Source: an uncultured Alphaproteobacteria bacterium
Lineage (GTDB): Bacteria; Pseudomonadota; Alphaproteobacteria; Rickettsiales; UBA1997
Direction: 5' to 3'
NCBI GenBank assembly: GCA_903879805.1
Contig: CAIRMX010000092.1
Location: 1 to 32,239 of the forward strand
DNA: 32,239 nucleotides
Of the stretch, positions 7,015 through 14,931 are shown in pieces; the stretch's first letter is position 1, and every line of letters starts with the position of its first letter. The notes beneath the pieces were generated by a model. That model made no database searches, was not told the DNA's origin, and saw nothing but the letters and a program-made list of their open reading frames with translations. The position numbers and the translations under genes were made by a program.

Positions 7015-8331
7015 ATGATCCCTCGCTACTCTCGCCCTGAAATGGTCAAAATTTGGTCACAAGAAAATAAATATAACATCTGGTTCGACATTGAAATTTA
7101 TGCGCTGGAGGCCTTAGAAAAACTTGGCGTTGCGGATGCAGGATCTTCAACTCGTATTCGTCAAAATTTCGAAAAAGCTGGTGGAAAATTTGATGCGGCG
7201 CGTGTTGATGAAATTGAGTCTGTAACCAAGCATGACGTGATCGCATTTCTTACTCACCTTGCAGAATTAGTCGGCGAAAATTCACGCTTCGTTCATTTGG
7301 GAATGACCAGTTCAGACGTTCTCGACACTTGCCTTTCAGCACAACTTTCACAAGCCAGCGACATTTTAATTGATGATTTAGAACGCCTACTTTTAGCAAT
7401 TAAAAAACGTGCCTTCGAACATAAAAACACCGTTTGTGTTGGTCGCTCGCACGGCATTCACGCTGAACCTATAACCTTCGGCCTCAAGCTTGCGCGCTTT
7501 TATGCTGAATTTGAAAGAAACTTAGCCCGCCTAAAAACTGCTAAAAAAGAAATCGCGGTTTGTGCAATTTCTGGCGCGGTTGGAACTTTCGCCAATGTCG
7601 ATCCATTCGTGCAAAAATATGTAGCAGAAAAAATGGGTCTTGCCGAAGAGTCAGTTTCAAGCCAAATCATTCCTCGCGATCGCCACGCCGCTTTCTTTGC
7701 CACACTTGGCGTGATCGCTTCATCAATTGAAAATCTAGCAATTGAAATCAGACATTTGCAACGCACTGAAGTTTTGGAAGCAGAAGAATTTTTCTCTAAA
7801 GGCCAAAAAGGCAGCTCAGCAATGCCGCATAAAAGAAATCCGGTTTTAAGTGAAAACCTCACCGGACTTGCGCGCATGGTGCGCAGCGCCGTGGTGCCTG
7901 CAATGGAAAATGTTGCCAGCTGGCACGAACGCGATATTTCGCACTCATCGGTTGAAAGAATGATCGCGCCAGATTCAACAATCACGCTAGATTTCGCACT
8001 TAATCGTTTGGTTGGATTGATCGAAAATTTGGTGATTCACCAAGATAATATGCAGAAAAATTTGGATAAATTAGGCGGCCTAGTTTTCTCACAACGCGTG
8101 CTTTTAACTTTGATTGAAGAAGCCAAAATTTCTCGCGAAGACGCTTATAAAATTGTACAAACCAACGCAATGAAGATCTGGGCTGGTGAGTCAAATAGCT
8201 TCCTAGCATTACTCAAATTAGATCCAGAAGTTTCGTCAAAATTAAGCGACAAAAAACTCGAGGAAATTTTCGACATTTCTTACCACACCAAAAATATCGA
8301 TCATATTTTTAAGCAGGTTTTTGGTGGTTAA
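7015..8331 (+). CDS. purB: Adenylosuccinate lyase
   Basis: PurB catalyses two fumarate-releasing steps of purine synthesis: SAICAR to AICAR, and adenylosuccinate to AMP. The superfamily signature GSSAMPHKRNP occupies residues 266-276 and includes the mobile catalytic-serine loop. Upstream are the conserved TSSDVLDT and GRSHGIHAEP (catalytic His) segments. The 438-aa length is normal. The ATG at 7015 has an AGGA motif a few bases upstream, one of the better ribosome-binding sites in the window. It follows hslU by 19 bases and overlaps the next frame by 11, so it sits inside a plus-strand gene cluster. Confidence 0.97.
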   Translation: MIPRYSRPEMVKIWSQENKYNIWFDIEIYALEALEKLGVADAGSSTRIRQNFEKAGGKFDAARVDEIESVTKHDVIAFLTHLAELVGENSRFVHLGMTSSDVLDTCLSAQLSQASDILIDDLERLLLAIKKRAFEHKNTVCVGRSHGIHAEPITFGLKLARFYAEFERNLARLKTAKKEIAVCAISGAVGTFANVDPFVQKYVAEKMGLAEESVSSQIIPRDRHAAFFATLGVIASSIENLAIEIRHLQRTEVLEAEEFFSKGQKGSSAMPHKRNPVLSENLTGLARMVRSAVVPAMENVASWHERDISHSSVERMIAPDSTITLDFALNRLVGLIENLVIHQDNMQKNLDKLGGLVFSQRVLLTLIEEAKISREDAYKIVQTNAMKIWAGESNSFLALLKLDPEVSSKLSDKKLEEIFDISYHTKNIDHIFKQVFGG

Positions 8332-9511
8332 TTCTCGCAGCTTCGATGTCGTAATTATCGGTGCCGGAGCAGCAGGATTAATGTGCGCTGCAACCGCTGG
8401 AAATCGCGGTCGCAGCGTTTTGTTGGTGGATCACGCCAAAGCAGTTGGTGAAAAAATCCGCATTTCTGGCGGCGGTAGATGCAACTTTACTAACCTTCAC
8501 ACCACACCAAAAAACTTCATTTCAAACAATCCGCATTTCTGCGTTTCAGCCTTGCAGCGCTTCACGCAACACGACTTCATTAATCTGGTAAAAAAACACC
8601 AAATCGCTTTTCACGAAAAAACTTTGGGACAACTTTTTTGCGATATTTCTGCGAAACAAATTATTGAAATGCTGCTAACAGAATGTGCTATAGGATCAGT
8701 TGAAATCAGGCTTGAGAGCAAAGTCAGTGAAATAAAAAAATCCGAAAATTTCTTCACGCTGCAAGTCGAAAATGACTTGGTAAAATGCCAATCTTTGGTA
8801 ATTGCAACCGGCGCTCCCTCAATTCCGAAAATGGGCGCAACCGGCTTTGGCTATGAGGTGGCGCGACAATTTGGTTTGAAAGTTGTGCAGCCAGTTCCGG
8901 CTTTAGTACCACTAACTTTGGATGAAAATATTTTATCTGAGACCAAAAATCTTTCGGGTGTAGCCGTTGATGCAATTGTCACTTGCGGAAAAATAAATTC
9001 TCGTGAGGCGCTTCTTTTCACCCATCGCGGACTCAGTGGCCCAGCGATTCTGCAAATTTCGTCTTACTGGAAAAAAGGTGAGAAAATTTTAATTAATTTA
9101 GCGCCCGACATTGATGTTTTTGCTAAAATTTGCGAAGAAAAAAAAGCCAAACCAAAACAAGAATTACCAAGTTTTTTAGGACAATTTTTGCCGAAAAGTT
9201 TGGCAAATTATTTGGCGCAAAAAAGCAATCACGCCGGAAACTTGGCTGATCTTTCCAATCAAAAACTTAAAGAAATTGCCAACTGCGTAAACGCGTGGGA
9301 GCTTATTCCAAACGGCACCGAAGGCTTTGCCAAAGCCGAAGTAACTTTGGGAGGAATTAATGTTGAACAAATTTCTTCCAAAACTTTTGAAGCAAAATCT
9401 GTGCCCAATTTATTTTTTATCGGCGAAGTTTTGGATGTGACGGGATGGCTCGGAGGCTTTAATTTTCAATGGGCTTGGGCTAGCGGCAAAGCAGCTGGGG
9501 ATTACGTTTAA
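8321..9511 (+). CDS. NAD(P)/FAD-dependent oxidoreductase, HI0933/YhiN family flavoprotein
   Basis: The 396-aa protein has an N-terminal FAD-binding Rossmann motif (DVVIIGAGAAGLM), the family-specific RISGGGRCNFTN, a middle insertion domain, and a C-terminal FAD-contact region GWLGGFNFQWAWASGKAAG. These define the HI0933/YhiN (BaiN-like) aminoacetone-oxidase-type flavoprotein family. Its physiological substrate is poorly known in most bacteria. The start is TTG 8321 or GTG 8324, both inside the 3' end of purB, so the two genes overlap and are probably co-translated. It is the last gene of the engB-hslU-purB run. Confidence 0.9.
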   Translation: MVVNSRSFDVVIIGAGAAGLMCAATAGNRGRSVLLVDHAKAVGEKIRISGGGRCNFTNLHTTPKNFISNNPHFCVSALQRFTQHDFINLVKKHQIAFHEKTLGQLFCDISAKQIIEMLLTECAIGSVEIRLESKVSEIKKSENFFTLQVENDLVKCQSLVIATGAPSIPKMGATGFGYEVARQFGLKVVQPVPALVPLTLDENILSETKNLSGVAVDAIVTCGKINSREALLFTHRGLSGPAILQISSYWKKGEKILINLAPDIDVFAKICEEKKAKPKQELPSFLGQFLPKSLANYLAQKSNHAGNLADLSNQKLKEIANCVNAWELIPNGTEGFAKAEVTLGGINVEQISSKTFEAKSVPNLFFIGEVLDVTGWLGGFNFQWAWASGKAAGDYV

Positions 9512-9578
9512 AAGGATTGCTCAATTGGCTTTGGCAGTCAAAATCAAGTTTCGTTACTAACTAAAAAAGAGAAAAAAA

Positions 9579-9770
9579 ATGACCGAAAACAACAAAACAA
9601 TCAAAGAATTTAAACCGGTGAAAAAACTTTCACCTTTCGTGTCCGACCCTTTTAACACAAGAGGCGGCAAAGGTGGCAAAAAAGGCGTAGTAATTTCTAC
9701 AGCCCCAGCTGGTGTAAAAAAATCTAGCGCTAAATCTAGCATCAAAAAAGGCGGCAGCGGCGACAGATAA
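9579..9770 (+). CDS. Small basic Lys/Gly/Ser-rich protein (63 aa), hypothetical
   Basis: A 63-codon frame starts at an ATG preceded by a purine-rich stretch (9566-9577) and ends just before a perfect terminator. The product is strongly basic. The N-terminal half is polar with a PFVSDPFNTRGGKGGKKG motif; the tail is rich in Lys, Ser and Gly (KKSSAKSSIKKGGSGD) and looks disordered. No known domain is recognisable. The composition would suit nucleic-acid or ribosome association, but that is only an inference from charge. Support for a real gene is the purine-rich leader, the tight terminator and the isolation of the unit between two other genes. Confidence 0.6.
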   Translation: MTENNKTIKEFKPVKKLSPFVSDPFNTRGGKGGKKGVVISTAPAGVKKSSAKSSIKKGGSGDR

Positions 9771-9774
9771 TTAA

Positions 9775-9813
9775 AAAAGCCAATTTTCCGCACTGTGCGG
9801 AAAATTGGCTTTT
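9775..9813. terminator. Bidirectional rho-independent terminator
   Basis: An 18-bp perfect stem (9775-9792 with 9796-9813) closes on a CTG loop. A-rich and T-rich ends give it terminator character in both directions. It begins 4 bases after the stop of the 63-codon gene and faces the 3' end of the azoreductase gene on the minus strand, so it can serve both. Confidence 0.85.
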
Positions 9814-9856
9814 GCTTAATAGAATCGAGGGTCACGCTAAATTTTGTAACTAAAAA

Positions 9857-10474
9857 CTAGTACCATTTTTTTACGATTTCTTCGATTCTTTTTTGTGCCA
9901 CAGCAAGTCTTTCATCTTTAGTTGCCGGATCACGCAGTGAAGCGCCAACAAATTCTGCTTCATCAAAACCCATGTAAGTGAAGTTAGCTTTGGCAGTTAG
10001 AATCAAGCCATTCCAGTTTGGAAATTCAAAACTGAACTTGTCTTCAGGGTAAACACCACCTGATGTGAAGATGGTTAAAATTTTCTTCCCCGCCATCATT
10101 TTTTTGCTCGGATCAAAAGTTTCACCTTTAAAAACCACCGCATCCAACCAAGCTTTAACAATTGCTGGCATGCCGAAATTATGCATTGGATAAGCCATCA
10201 CCACCACATCTGCAGCTTTTAATTGGGCGATTAAATAATCATTTTGCGCCAACAAATCCACTTCTGCCGCATCAAGCGCTTTGCCGCCATAATTACGTTT
10301 GTAGTAAGCTTGCATTGAAGCTTCGTCAAAAATTGGCATTGGCTCTTCAAGCAAATTTACCTCTTCAACATTCTCCAGAGGTTGATCTTTGATGGCATTT
10401 AAAAACAAATCAAAAACCTTGACGGTGTTAGATTCGGCGCCACTTGGCATGTAGTGCAAGAGTAGAGTTTTCAT
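9857..10474 (-). CDS. azoR: FMN-dependent NADH-azoreductase / quinone reductase (flavodoxin-like fold)
   Basis: The product (205 aa from the ATG at 10474) belongs to the AzoR/NQO-type flavodoxin-like family, cytoplasmic enzymes that reduce quinones and azo compounds with NAD(P)H. The start MKTLLLHYMPSG is typical; an upstream in-frame ATG at 10510 would add 12 atypical residues. Middle motifs are VVVMAYPMHNFGMPAIVKAW, GETFD, and the FMN-contact loop TIFTSGGVY. The gene diverges from the pirin gene across 56 bases. Quinone or flavonoid stress control of both from the shared spacer is plausible but not shown. The exact electron acceptor is unknown. Confidence 0.88.
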   Translation of the reverse strand: MKTLLLHYMPSGAESNTVKVFDLFLNAIKDQPLENVEEVNLLEEPMPIFDEASMQAYYKRNYGGKALDAAEVDLLAQNDYLIAQLKAADVVVMAYPMHNFGMPAIVKAWLDAVVFKGETFDPSKKMMAGKKILTIFTSGGVYPEDKFSFEFPNWNGLILTAKANFTYMGFDEAEFVGASLRDPATKDERLAVAQKRIEEIVKKWY

Positions 10475-10504
10475 TTTGAATTGGATTAAATTAACGTGAG
10501 ACAA

Positions 10505-10515
10505 GCTCATTGAGC
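10505..10515. promoter_or_regulatory. Dyad between divergent azoR and pirin genes (possible operator)
   Basis: GCTCATTGAGC is palindromic around one central base. A further TGAG half-site lies 5 bases to its left (10497-10500). It is centred in the 56-base spacer between the chosen starts of the two divergent genes. Divergent redox genes are often controlled by one repressor from such a site, but no regulator gene is adjacent, so this remains tentative. Confidence 0.25.
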
Positions 10516-10530
10516 CTAAATTTAAAATCT

Positions 10531-11217
10531 ATGCTTACCATTCGAAAATCAAGTGCGCGCGGTTTTGCTAATCACGGCTGGCTCAAATCACATCACAGCT
10601 TTTCTTTCGCTGATTATTTCGACCGCAATCACATGAGTTTCGGCAATTTGCGCGTGATTAATGAAGATAAAATCGCCGCTGCGCAAGGCTTTGGTAAGCA
10701 TCCGCACTCCGACATGGAAATCATCACTTACGTAATTTCGGGTGCTCTCGCCCACCAAGATTCAATGGGAAATGCCGCGGTAATTTCTGCCGGCGAAGTG
10801 CAAATAATGAGCGCTGGCACCGGAGTTTTTCACTCAGAATTTAACCATTCAAAAACTGACGAAACCCATCTTTTGCAAATTTGGATTTTGCCCAAAGAAA
10901 AACAAATCTCACCGCGCTACGGTCAAAAATCTTTTTTAAATGCACGCGATTTAACCCTTGTGGTTTCTGGTTCGGGGCGTGATGGTTCGATTCAAATCAA
11001 TCAAGCTGCCGAGATTTTTTTAGGAAAATTCTTTGATGAAAAAGCGTTTGATTTTGAAATAAATCCTAAGCAAAAAATCTGGCTGCAAATAATTTCCGGA
11101 AAAGTTTTAGCAAATGGCATAACCCTTGAAAATGGGGACGCCGCAGCAATTACTGACGAAAATTTATTGAGCTTAAAAGTAGAAAAAAATTCCGAATTCC
11201 TGCTCTTTCTTTTGTAA
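10531..11217 (+). CDS. Pirin family protein (YhhW-like, cupin)
   Basis: The 228-aa product matches the pirin/YhhW bicupin family, some members of which have quercetin 2,3-dioxygenase activity. The start MLTIRKSSARG at ATG 10531 is preferred over an upstream TTG (10510). The N-terminal part has GWLKSHHSFSFADYFD and FGNLRVINED. Metal-ligand residues are visible as H57 and H59 in GKHPHSDMEIITYV, and H101 and E103 in GTGVFHSEFN. The family C-terminal cupin follows, with lower conservation. It diverges from azoR, and both act on quinone-like or flavonoid compounds in other bacteria, so a joint redox or detoxification role is possible. Confidence 0.92.
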   Translation: MLTIRKSSARGFANHGWLKSHHSFSFADYFDRNHMSFGNLRVINEDKIAAAQGFGKHPHSDMEIITYVISGALAHQDSMGNAAVISAGEVQIMSAGTGVFHSEFNHSKTDETHLLQIWILPKEKQISPRYGQKSFLNARDLTLVVSGSGRDGSIQINQAAEIFLGKFFDEKAFDFEINPKQKIWLQIISGKVLANGITLENGDAAAITDENLLSLKVEKNSEFLLFLL

Positions 11218-11236
11218 AAATTAATCAAAATTTTCC

Positions 11237-11821
11237 ATGTATCAAAAAGAAATTAAGAAGCTTCTAGCCAATGAAGACGCTTATTTACTCAGCCTTCGTA
11301 AAATTATCGAGGAAAGCGTTACGCAGGAAAAAAATCTCATTGAGAGCATTTTAAATCCCGAAAAAGAAAGCTTAACCAAAGGCCAAAAACTTTCCGATAA
11401 AGTCGCGAGTTTTGGCGGCAGTTGGAAATTTATTATTTCGTTTTTTACGATTCTATTCACTTGGATATTGGTCAATATCGCCCTGGCAACTCACGCATTT
11501 GACCCATACCCGTTTATCTTGCTAAACTTGGTTCTGTCTTGCGTTGCAGCCTTACAAGCGCCTGTCGTGATGATGAGCCAAAACCGCATTGAGGAAAAAG
11601 ACCGCAAACGTAATGAGAGCGATTATTTGGTAAATCTCAAAGCAGAAATCGAAATCAGAAGCCTGCATCAAAAAGTTGATTTGCTCTTGGGCGAACAAAT
11701 TAAAACTCTCTTTGAAACTCAAGCCAGACAGATGGTTTTGCTGAATAAAATCGAAGCAAAATTAGAGAGAATTCTGAAAGAGAATCCTACTTCCTCAAGC
11801 CACGAAACTCTAGAGAAATAG
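11237..11821 (+). CDS. DUF1003 inner-membrane protein
   Basis: The 194-aa protein carries a DUF1003 domain of unknown function: SFGGSWKFIISFF, then two hydrophobic segments (about residues 60-80 and 90-112) separated by the conserved FDPYPFILLNLVLS, followed by APVVMMSQNRIEEKDR. The N-terminal 50 residues and the C-terminal tail (about 125-190) are charged and probably helical or coiled-coil. It follows the pirin gene by 19 bases and may share its transcript. Its 3' end overlaps the convergent msrB gene by 35 bases. No biochemical function is known for the family. Confidence 0.88.
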   Translation: MYQKEIKKLLANEDAYLLSLRKIIEESVTQEKNLIESILNPEKESLTKGQKLSDKVASFGGSWKFIISFFTILFTWILVNIALATHAFDPYPFILLNLVLSCVAALQAPVVMMSQNRIEEKDRKRNESDYLVNLKAEIEIRSLHQKVDLLLGEQIKTLFETQARQMVLLNKIEAKLERILKENPTSSSHETLEK

Positions 11822-12146
11822 AATTTACACAATAGCGCGCGTTCTTTCTGGTAAAGCCTTCGCCGTGAAAAATGTGGCCTAAATGCCCGTCACATTTTTG
11901 GCATAAAATTTCAATACGCCGTCCATCAGCGTCAGTTATTTTTTTAACTGAACCCGAAATTTCATCATCAAAACTTGGCCAACCACAACCCGAATCAAAT
12001 TTATCTTCACTTAAAAAAAGTTCTTCTCCGCATTGCTTGCAGAGATATTTTCCCTGTTGTTTATTGTCGCAAAATTCCCCGCTAAATGGCGCCTCGGTGC
12101 CTTTATGCAAAATGACTCGTGCTTCTTCGGGAGTTAGTTTCTTCAT
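11787..12146 (-). CDS. msrB: Peptide-methionine (R)-S-oxide reductase
   Basis: MsrB reduces the R epimer of methionine sulfoxide in proteins with thioredoxin. In this 119-aa protein the zinc site is formed by C36/C39 (CKQC) and C82/C85 (CQKC). The nucleophile is C106 in [11 protein letters not shown], and C54 in SGCGWPSFD is the probable resolving cysteine. The length is at the short end but complete (usual 120-150 aa). It is transcribed divergently from recQ with only 15 bases between starts, and its 3' end runs 35 bases into the DUF1003 gene on the other strand. Confidence 0.95.
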   Translation of the reverse strand: MKKLTPEEARVILHKGTEAPFSGEFCDNKQQGKYLCKQCGEELFLSEDKFDSGCGWPSFDDEISGSVKKITDADGRRIEILCQKCDGHLGHIFHGEGFTRKNARYCVNSISLEFRGLRK

Positions 12147-12161
12147 ATTCTTCTCACAAAA

Positions 12162-13961
12162 ATGTTAAAAAAATCACCGCAGCAAATTCTAAAAAACACT
12201 TTCGGCTACGATAACTTTCGTGGCAACCAAGAAGAAATTGTTAATCACGTAATCGCTGGCAAAAGCTGCTTTGTCATGATGCCAACGGGTGGCGGCAAAT
12301 CGCTCTGTTATCAAATTCCGGCTTTATGTTTGGAAGGTGTAGCAATCGTCGTTTCCCCGCTGATCGCTTTGATGCAAGATCAAGTCGGCGCGCTAAACCA
12401 AGCGGGAGTCAGCGCTGCTGCAATTAATTCAGGCATGGCATCAAATGAGGTTTGGGAAGTAAAAAATTTACTGCGCGAAGGCAAATTAGATCTGCTTTAC
12501 GTAGCCCCCGAACGCTTGCTGATGGAAGAATTTTTCGAGTTTTTAACCACGCTAAAAATCTCACTTTTTGCCATTGATGAAGCGCATTGCGTTTCGCAAT
12601 GGGGTCACGATTTTCGTCCAGTTTACACTGAACTCACCGTGCTTGCCAAACGCTTTCCCAACGTGCCGCGAATCGCTCTCACCGCAACTGCCGACGTTCC
12701 AACCCGCAAAGATATTTTGCAAAAATTGGGCCTCGAAAATGACCGAGTTTTCACCGCCAGTTTCGATCGCCCTAACATCAGCTACACCATTGCGCTGCGC
12801 CAAAATAGCAAAAAACAGCTGCTCGAATTCATCAAAGAAAATCACCAAAATGACAGCGGAATTGTTTATTGTCTGTCACGCAGAAATGTTGAAGAAGCCG
12901 CAGCTTGGCTGAAAGAAGAAGGCTTCAACGCGCTGGCTTATCACGCGGGGATGGATGCAAATAAAAGACAAAAACACTTACAAAAATTTCTGCTCGAAGA
13001 TGGCGTGATTATGGTTGCAACGATTGCTTTCGGCATGGGCATCGACAAGCCTGATGTGCGTTTTGTGGCGCATTTAAACGTGCCAAAAAATATTGAAGCT
13101 TATTACCAAGAAACGGGTCGTGCCGGACGTGACGGCCTTCCAGCCAATGCTTGGATGTCTTACGGGCTTTCCGACATTGCAGCGCAACGCAATTTTATTG
13201 AAGAATCCAACGCGCCCGACAATCAAAAAAGAATCGAACGCCAAAAATTAAATTCGCTACTCGGACTTTGCGAAGCCTCGGGCTGTCGCCGCCAAATTTT
13301 GCTCGAATATTTCGGAGATTCCTGTGCGCCTTGCGGCAATTGTGACACTTGCCTGACCAAGCCCGAAACCTTTGAGGCCACGATTGCAGCGCAAAAGGCA
13401 ATTTCTTGCGTGCTGCGCACCGAGCAAAGATTTGGCGTGGGTTATTTGATTGATGTTTTGTCGGGAACTGATGATCAACGTATTCAAAATTTTCGCCACG
13501 ATCAGCTCAGCGTTTTTGGCATTGGCAAAGAATTTTCCAAGGTGGAATGGCAGAGTATTTTTCGCCAATTAGTGGCGATGAATTTGCTCAAAGTTGATAT
13601 TGCGGGGCATGGCGGATTACAGATTACAGAAATTGGCCGCAAATTTTTGCAGGAAAAAAATTCTATTTTGATGCGTAAGCATGTTGGAAAAGTTAAGGTG
13701 GCGAAAGCGGTGAAAACCAAGCTGTCTCTGGGCTTAGAAAGTGAAGACGAACATGAATTATTCGCACGCCTGAAAACCAAAAGATTGGAAATCGCCAAAG
13801 CCCAAAATGTGCCGCCTTACGTTGTGTTTCACGATAAGACGTTGTTTGAGATGATTAAATTACGCCCAAAAAATTTGGCAGATTTGGGTGGGATCACTGG
13901 GGTTGGCGAAGCCAAAATTAAGAAATATGGGAAGGTGTTTTTGGAAGTTTTGGGGGCATAA
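12162..13961 (+). CDS. recQ: ATP-dependent DNA helicase RecQ
   Basis: RecQ unwinds DNA 3' to 5' in recombination and replication-fork repair. The 599-aa product has Walker A PTGGGKS (41-47), Walker B DEAH (139-142), the helicase core motifs ALTATA and [10 protein letters not shown], and the RQC zinc site C375, C391, C394, C397 (CGNCDTC). A winged-helix region comes next, then an HRDC domain at about 520-599 ending in [13 protein letters not shown]. Domain order and length match standard bacterial RecQ. The ATG at 12162 lies 15 bases from the divergent msrB start. A palindromic repeat pair and a terminator follow. Confidence 0.97.
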   Translation: MLKKSPQQILKNTFGYDNFRGNQEEIVNHVIAGKSCFVMMPTGGGKSLCYQIPALCLEGVAIVVSPLIALMQDQVGALNQAGVSAAAINSGMASNEVWEVKNLLREGKLDLLYVAPERLLMEEFFEFLTTLKISLFAIDEAHCVSQWGHDFRPVYTELTVLAKRFPNVPRIALTATADVPTRKDILQKLGLENDRVFTASFDRPNISYTIALRQNSKKQLLEFIKENHQNDSGIVYCLSRRNVEEAAAWLKEEGFNALAYHAGMDANKRQKHLQKFLLEDGVIMVATIAFGMGIDKPDVRFVAHLNVPKNIEAYYQETGRAGRDGLPANAWMSYGLSDIAAQRNFIEESNAPDNQKRIERQKLNSLLGLCEASGCRRQILLEYFGDSCAPCGNCDTCLTKPETFEATIAAQKAISCVLRTEQRFGVGYLIDVLSGTDDQRIQNFRHDQLSVFGIGKEFSKVEWQSIFRQLVAMNLLKVDIAGHGGLQITEIGRKFLQEKNSILMRKHVGKVKVAKAVKTKLSLGLESEDEHELFARLKTKRLEIAKAQNVPPYVVFHDKTLFEMIKLRPKNLADLGGITGVGEAKIKKYGKVFLEVLGA

Positions 13962-13983
13962 CTTTAATCTAGTGCCGGGCAGA

Positions 13984-14078
13984 CTGGACCCCGTCGTGAA
14001 GACGGGGCGACAAAACTCTAGTTTGAGTTCCAACTCACCTCTCTCTCGTTGTCACCCCGTCTTCACGACGGGGTCCAG
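13984..14078. repeat. Paired inverted palindromic repeats (REP/BIME-like)
   Basis: Two 24-base copies (13984-14007 and 14055-14078) are exact inverted complements, and the pairing extends 5 more bases past one mismatch (14008/14054). They flank a 35-base spacer. Each copy is itself a hairpin: CCCCGTC pairs with GACGGGG over a 5-base loop. This is the form of bacterial interspersed mosaic elements. Similar GGGGTCCAG-type palindromes are widespread in Rickettsiales and other alphaproteobacteria. It lies just after recQ. Confidence 0.8.
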
Positions 14079-14107
14079 CCAGTACAGTAAAGCAAATAAA
14101 TCTTAAC

Positions 14108-14147
14108 AAAAAAGCCCAGCCAGTTTCACAACTAACGGGGCTTTTTT
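14108..14147. terminator. Bidirectional terminator between recQ and the DbpA-domain gene
   Basis: AAAAAAGCCC (14108-14117) pairs with GGGCTTTTTT (14138-14147), with an inner AGTT/AACT stem over a TCAC loop. The symmetric A and T runs let it end both the rightward recQ transcript and the leftward convergent gene. Confidence 0.85.
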
Positions 14148-14171
14148 AAATTCAATTAACCAGAGAAAACC

Positions 14172-14726
14172 CTAGTAATTCCTAGGCTTACGCTCTCCAC
14201 CGAAACTATTACCATTGCCGCCGAAAGACGATTCTCTACGTCCACCGCGATCGTCTCTGCGATCATTGCCGCGGTCATTATTTCTGTATCCGCCGCCGCC
14301 ATTACCACCGCCGAAACCGCCACCTCTGCGGTCATCTCTGCGATCGTCTCTACGTCCGCCACCGAAACCATCTCGATTTTCAGTTTTTCTTTTAGCTTTA
14401 GAAACCAAAGGGCGACCTTCGCCGGCTTCTTCTTGGAAAAAATCTAAAATGATTTCTGCCTCTTCTTGTGGAACTGCGAAAAATGAAAAAGCATCTAAAA
14501 TTTTGATGCTGCTCATTACAGTTTCATCGATTTCTGTGCGACTAACGATGAAGTCTACCAATGTTTCAGTGTCCATTCCATCATTTCTACCTTTAGCGAA
14601 AAAAAGCTGTGTCTTGCCATCATCTCTGCCATTACCGCTATCGCGAGTTTCTCTGCGACCATCTCTGCGGTCGTCTCTGTTATTACGGTTGTCAAAACCG
14701 CGGTTATTGTCGTCGTAGCTGTTCAT
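14172..14726 (-). CDS. Stand-alone DbpA-type RNA-binding domain protein with Arg/Asp/Gly-rich tails
   Basis: The 184-aa protein has a folded core at residues about 38-112 (KTQLFFAKGRNDGMDTETLV ... IDETVMSSIKILDAFSFFAV). This resembles the DbpA C-terminal RNA-binding domain normally found at the end of DEAD-box helicases: TLY-x4-GR near its start and I-x-I-x-D-x-FSF-x-x-V-P near its end. The helicase core is absent. Both flanks are low complexity: residues 1-37 are rich in Asn, Asp and Arg, and 113-184 are full of RRDDRR and GGG patterns like RGG tails. Such tails bind RNA and promote phase separation in other proteins. Transcription is leftwards after tRNA-Gln and ends at the terminator at 14108-14147. 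An RNA-chaperone role is inferred. Confidence 0.75.
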   Translation of the reverse strand: MNSYDDNNRGFDNRNNRDDRRDGRRETRDSGNGRDDGKTQLFFAKGRNDGMDTETLVDFIVSRTEIDETVMSSIKILDAFSFFAVPQEEAEIILDFFQEEAGEGRPLVSKAKRKTENRDGFGGGRRDDRRDDRRGGGFGGGNGGGGYRNNDRGNDRRDDRGGRRESSFGGNGNSFGGERKPRNY

Positions 14727-14776
14727 TAGAAGTTTAATTAAATTTGGAAGTGGGTTTTAGAAAGGGAACGTGGAGT

Positions 14777-14851
14777 TGGTTGGGACGGCAGGATTCGAAC
14801 CTACGGATGGCGGTATCAAAAACCGCTGCCTTACCGCTTGGCGACGTCCCA
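14777..14851 (-). tRNA. tRNA-Gln (anticodon UUG)
   Basis: The minus strand forms a complete cloverleaf. The acceptor stem pairs TGGGACG (14851-14845) with CGTCCCA, followed by discriminator A and an encoded CCA (14777-14779). The anticodon loop TTTTGAT on stem GCGGT/ACCGC gives UUG. The T arm contains GGTTCGAATCC. A T as the first acceptor base is typical of tRNA-Gln. It lies between ftsY and the DbpA-domain gene on the same strand. Confidence 0.96.
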
Positions 14852-14931
14852 AGATTCTTTCAAATGGAGAATTACCAGAAAAAGGAGCGCGGCTTTCTAG
14901 GAGTTGCACAATTGAAGTCAAACTTTTTTAG

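Noticed and set aside
7500..7985. 161-codon minus-strand frame within purB
   Set aside because: It lies wholly antisense to a well-supported purB and has no recognisable motif or ribosome-binding site.
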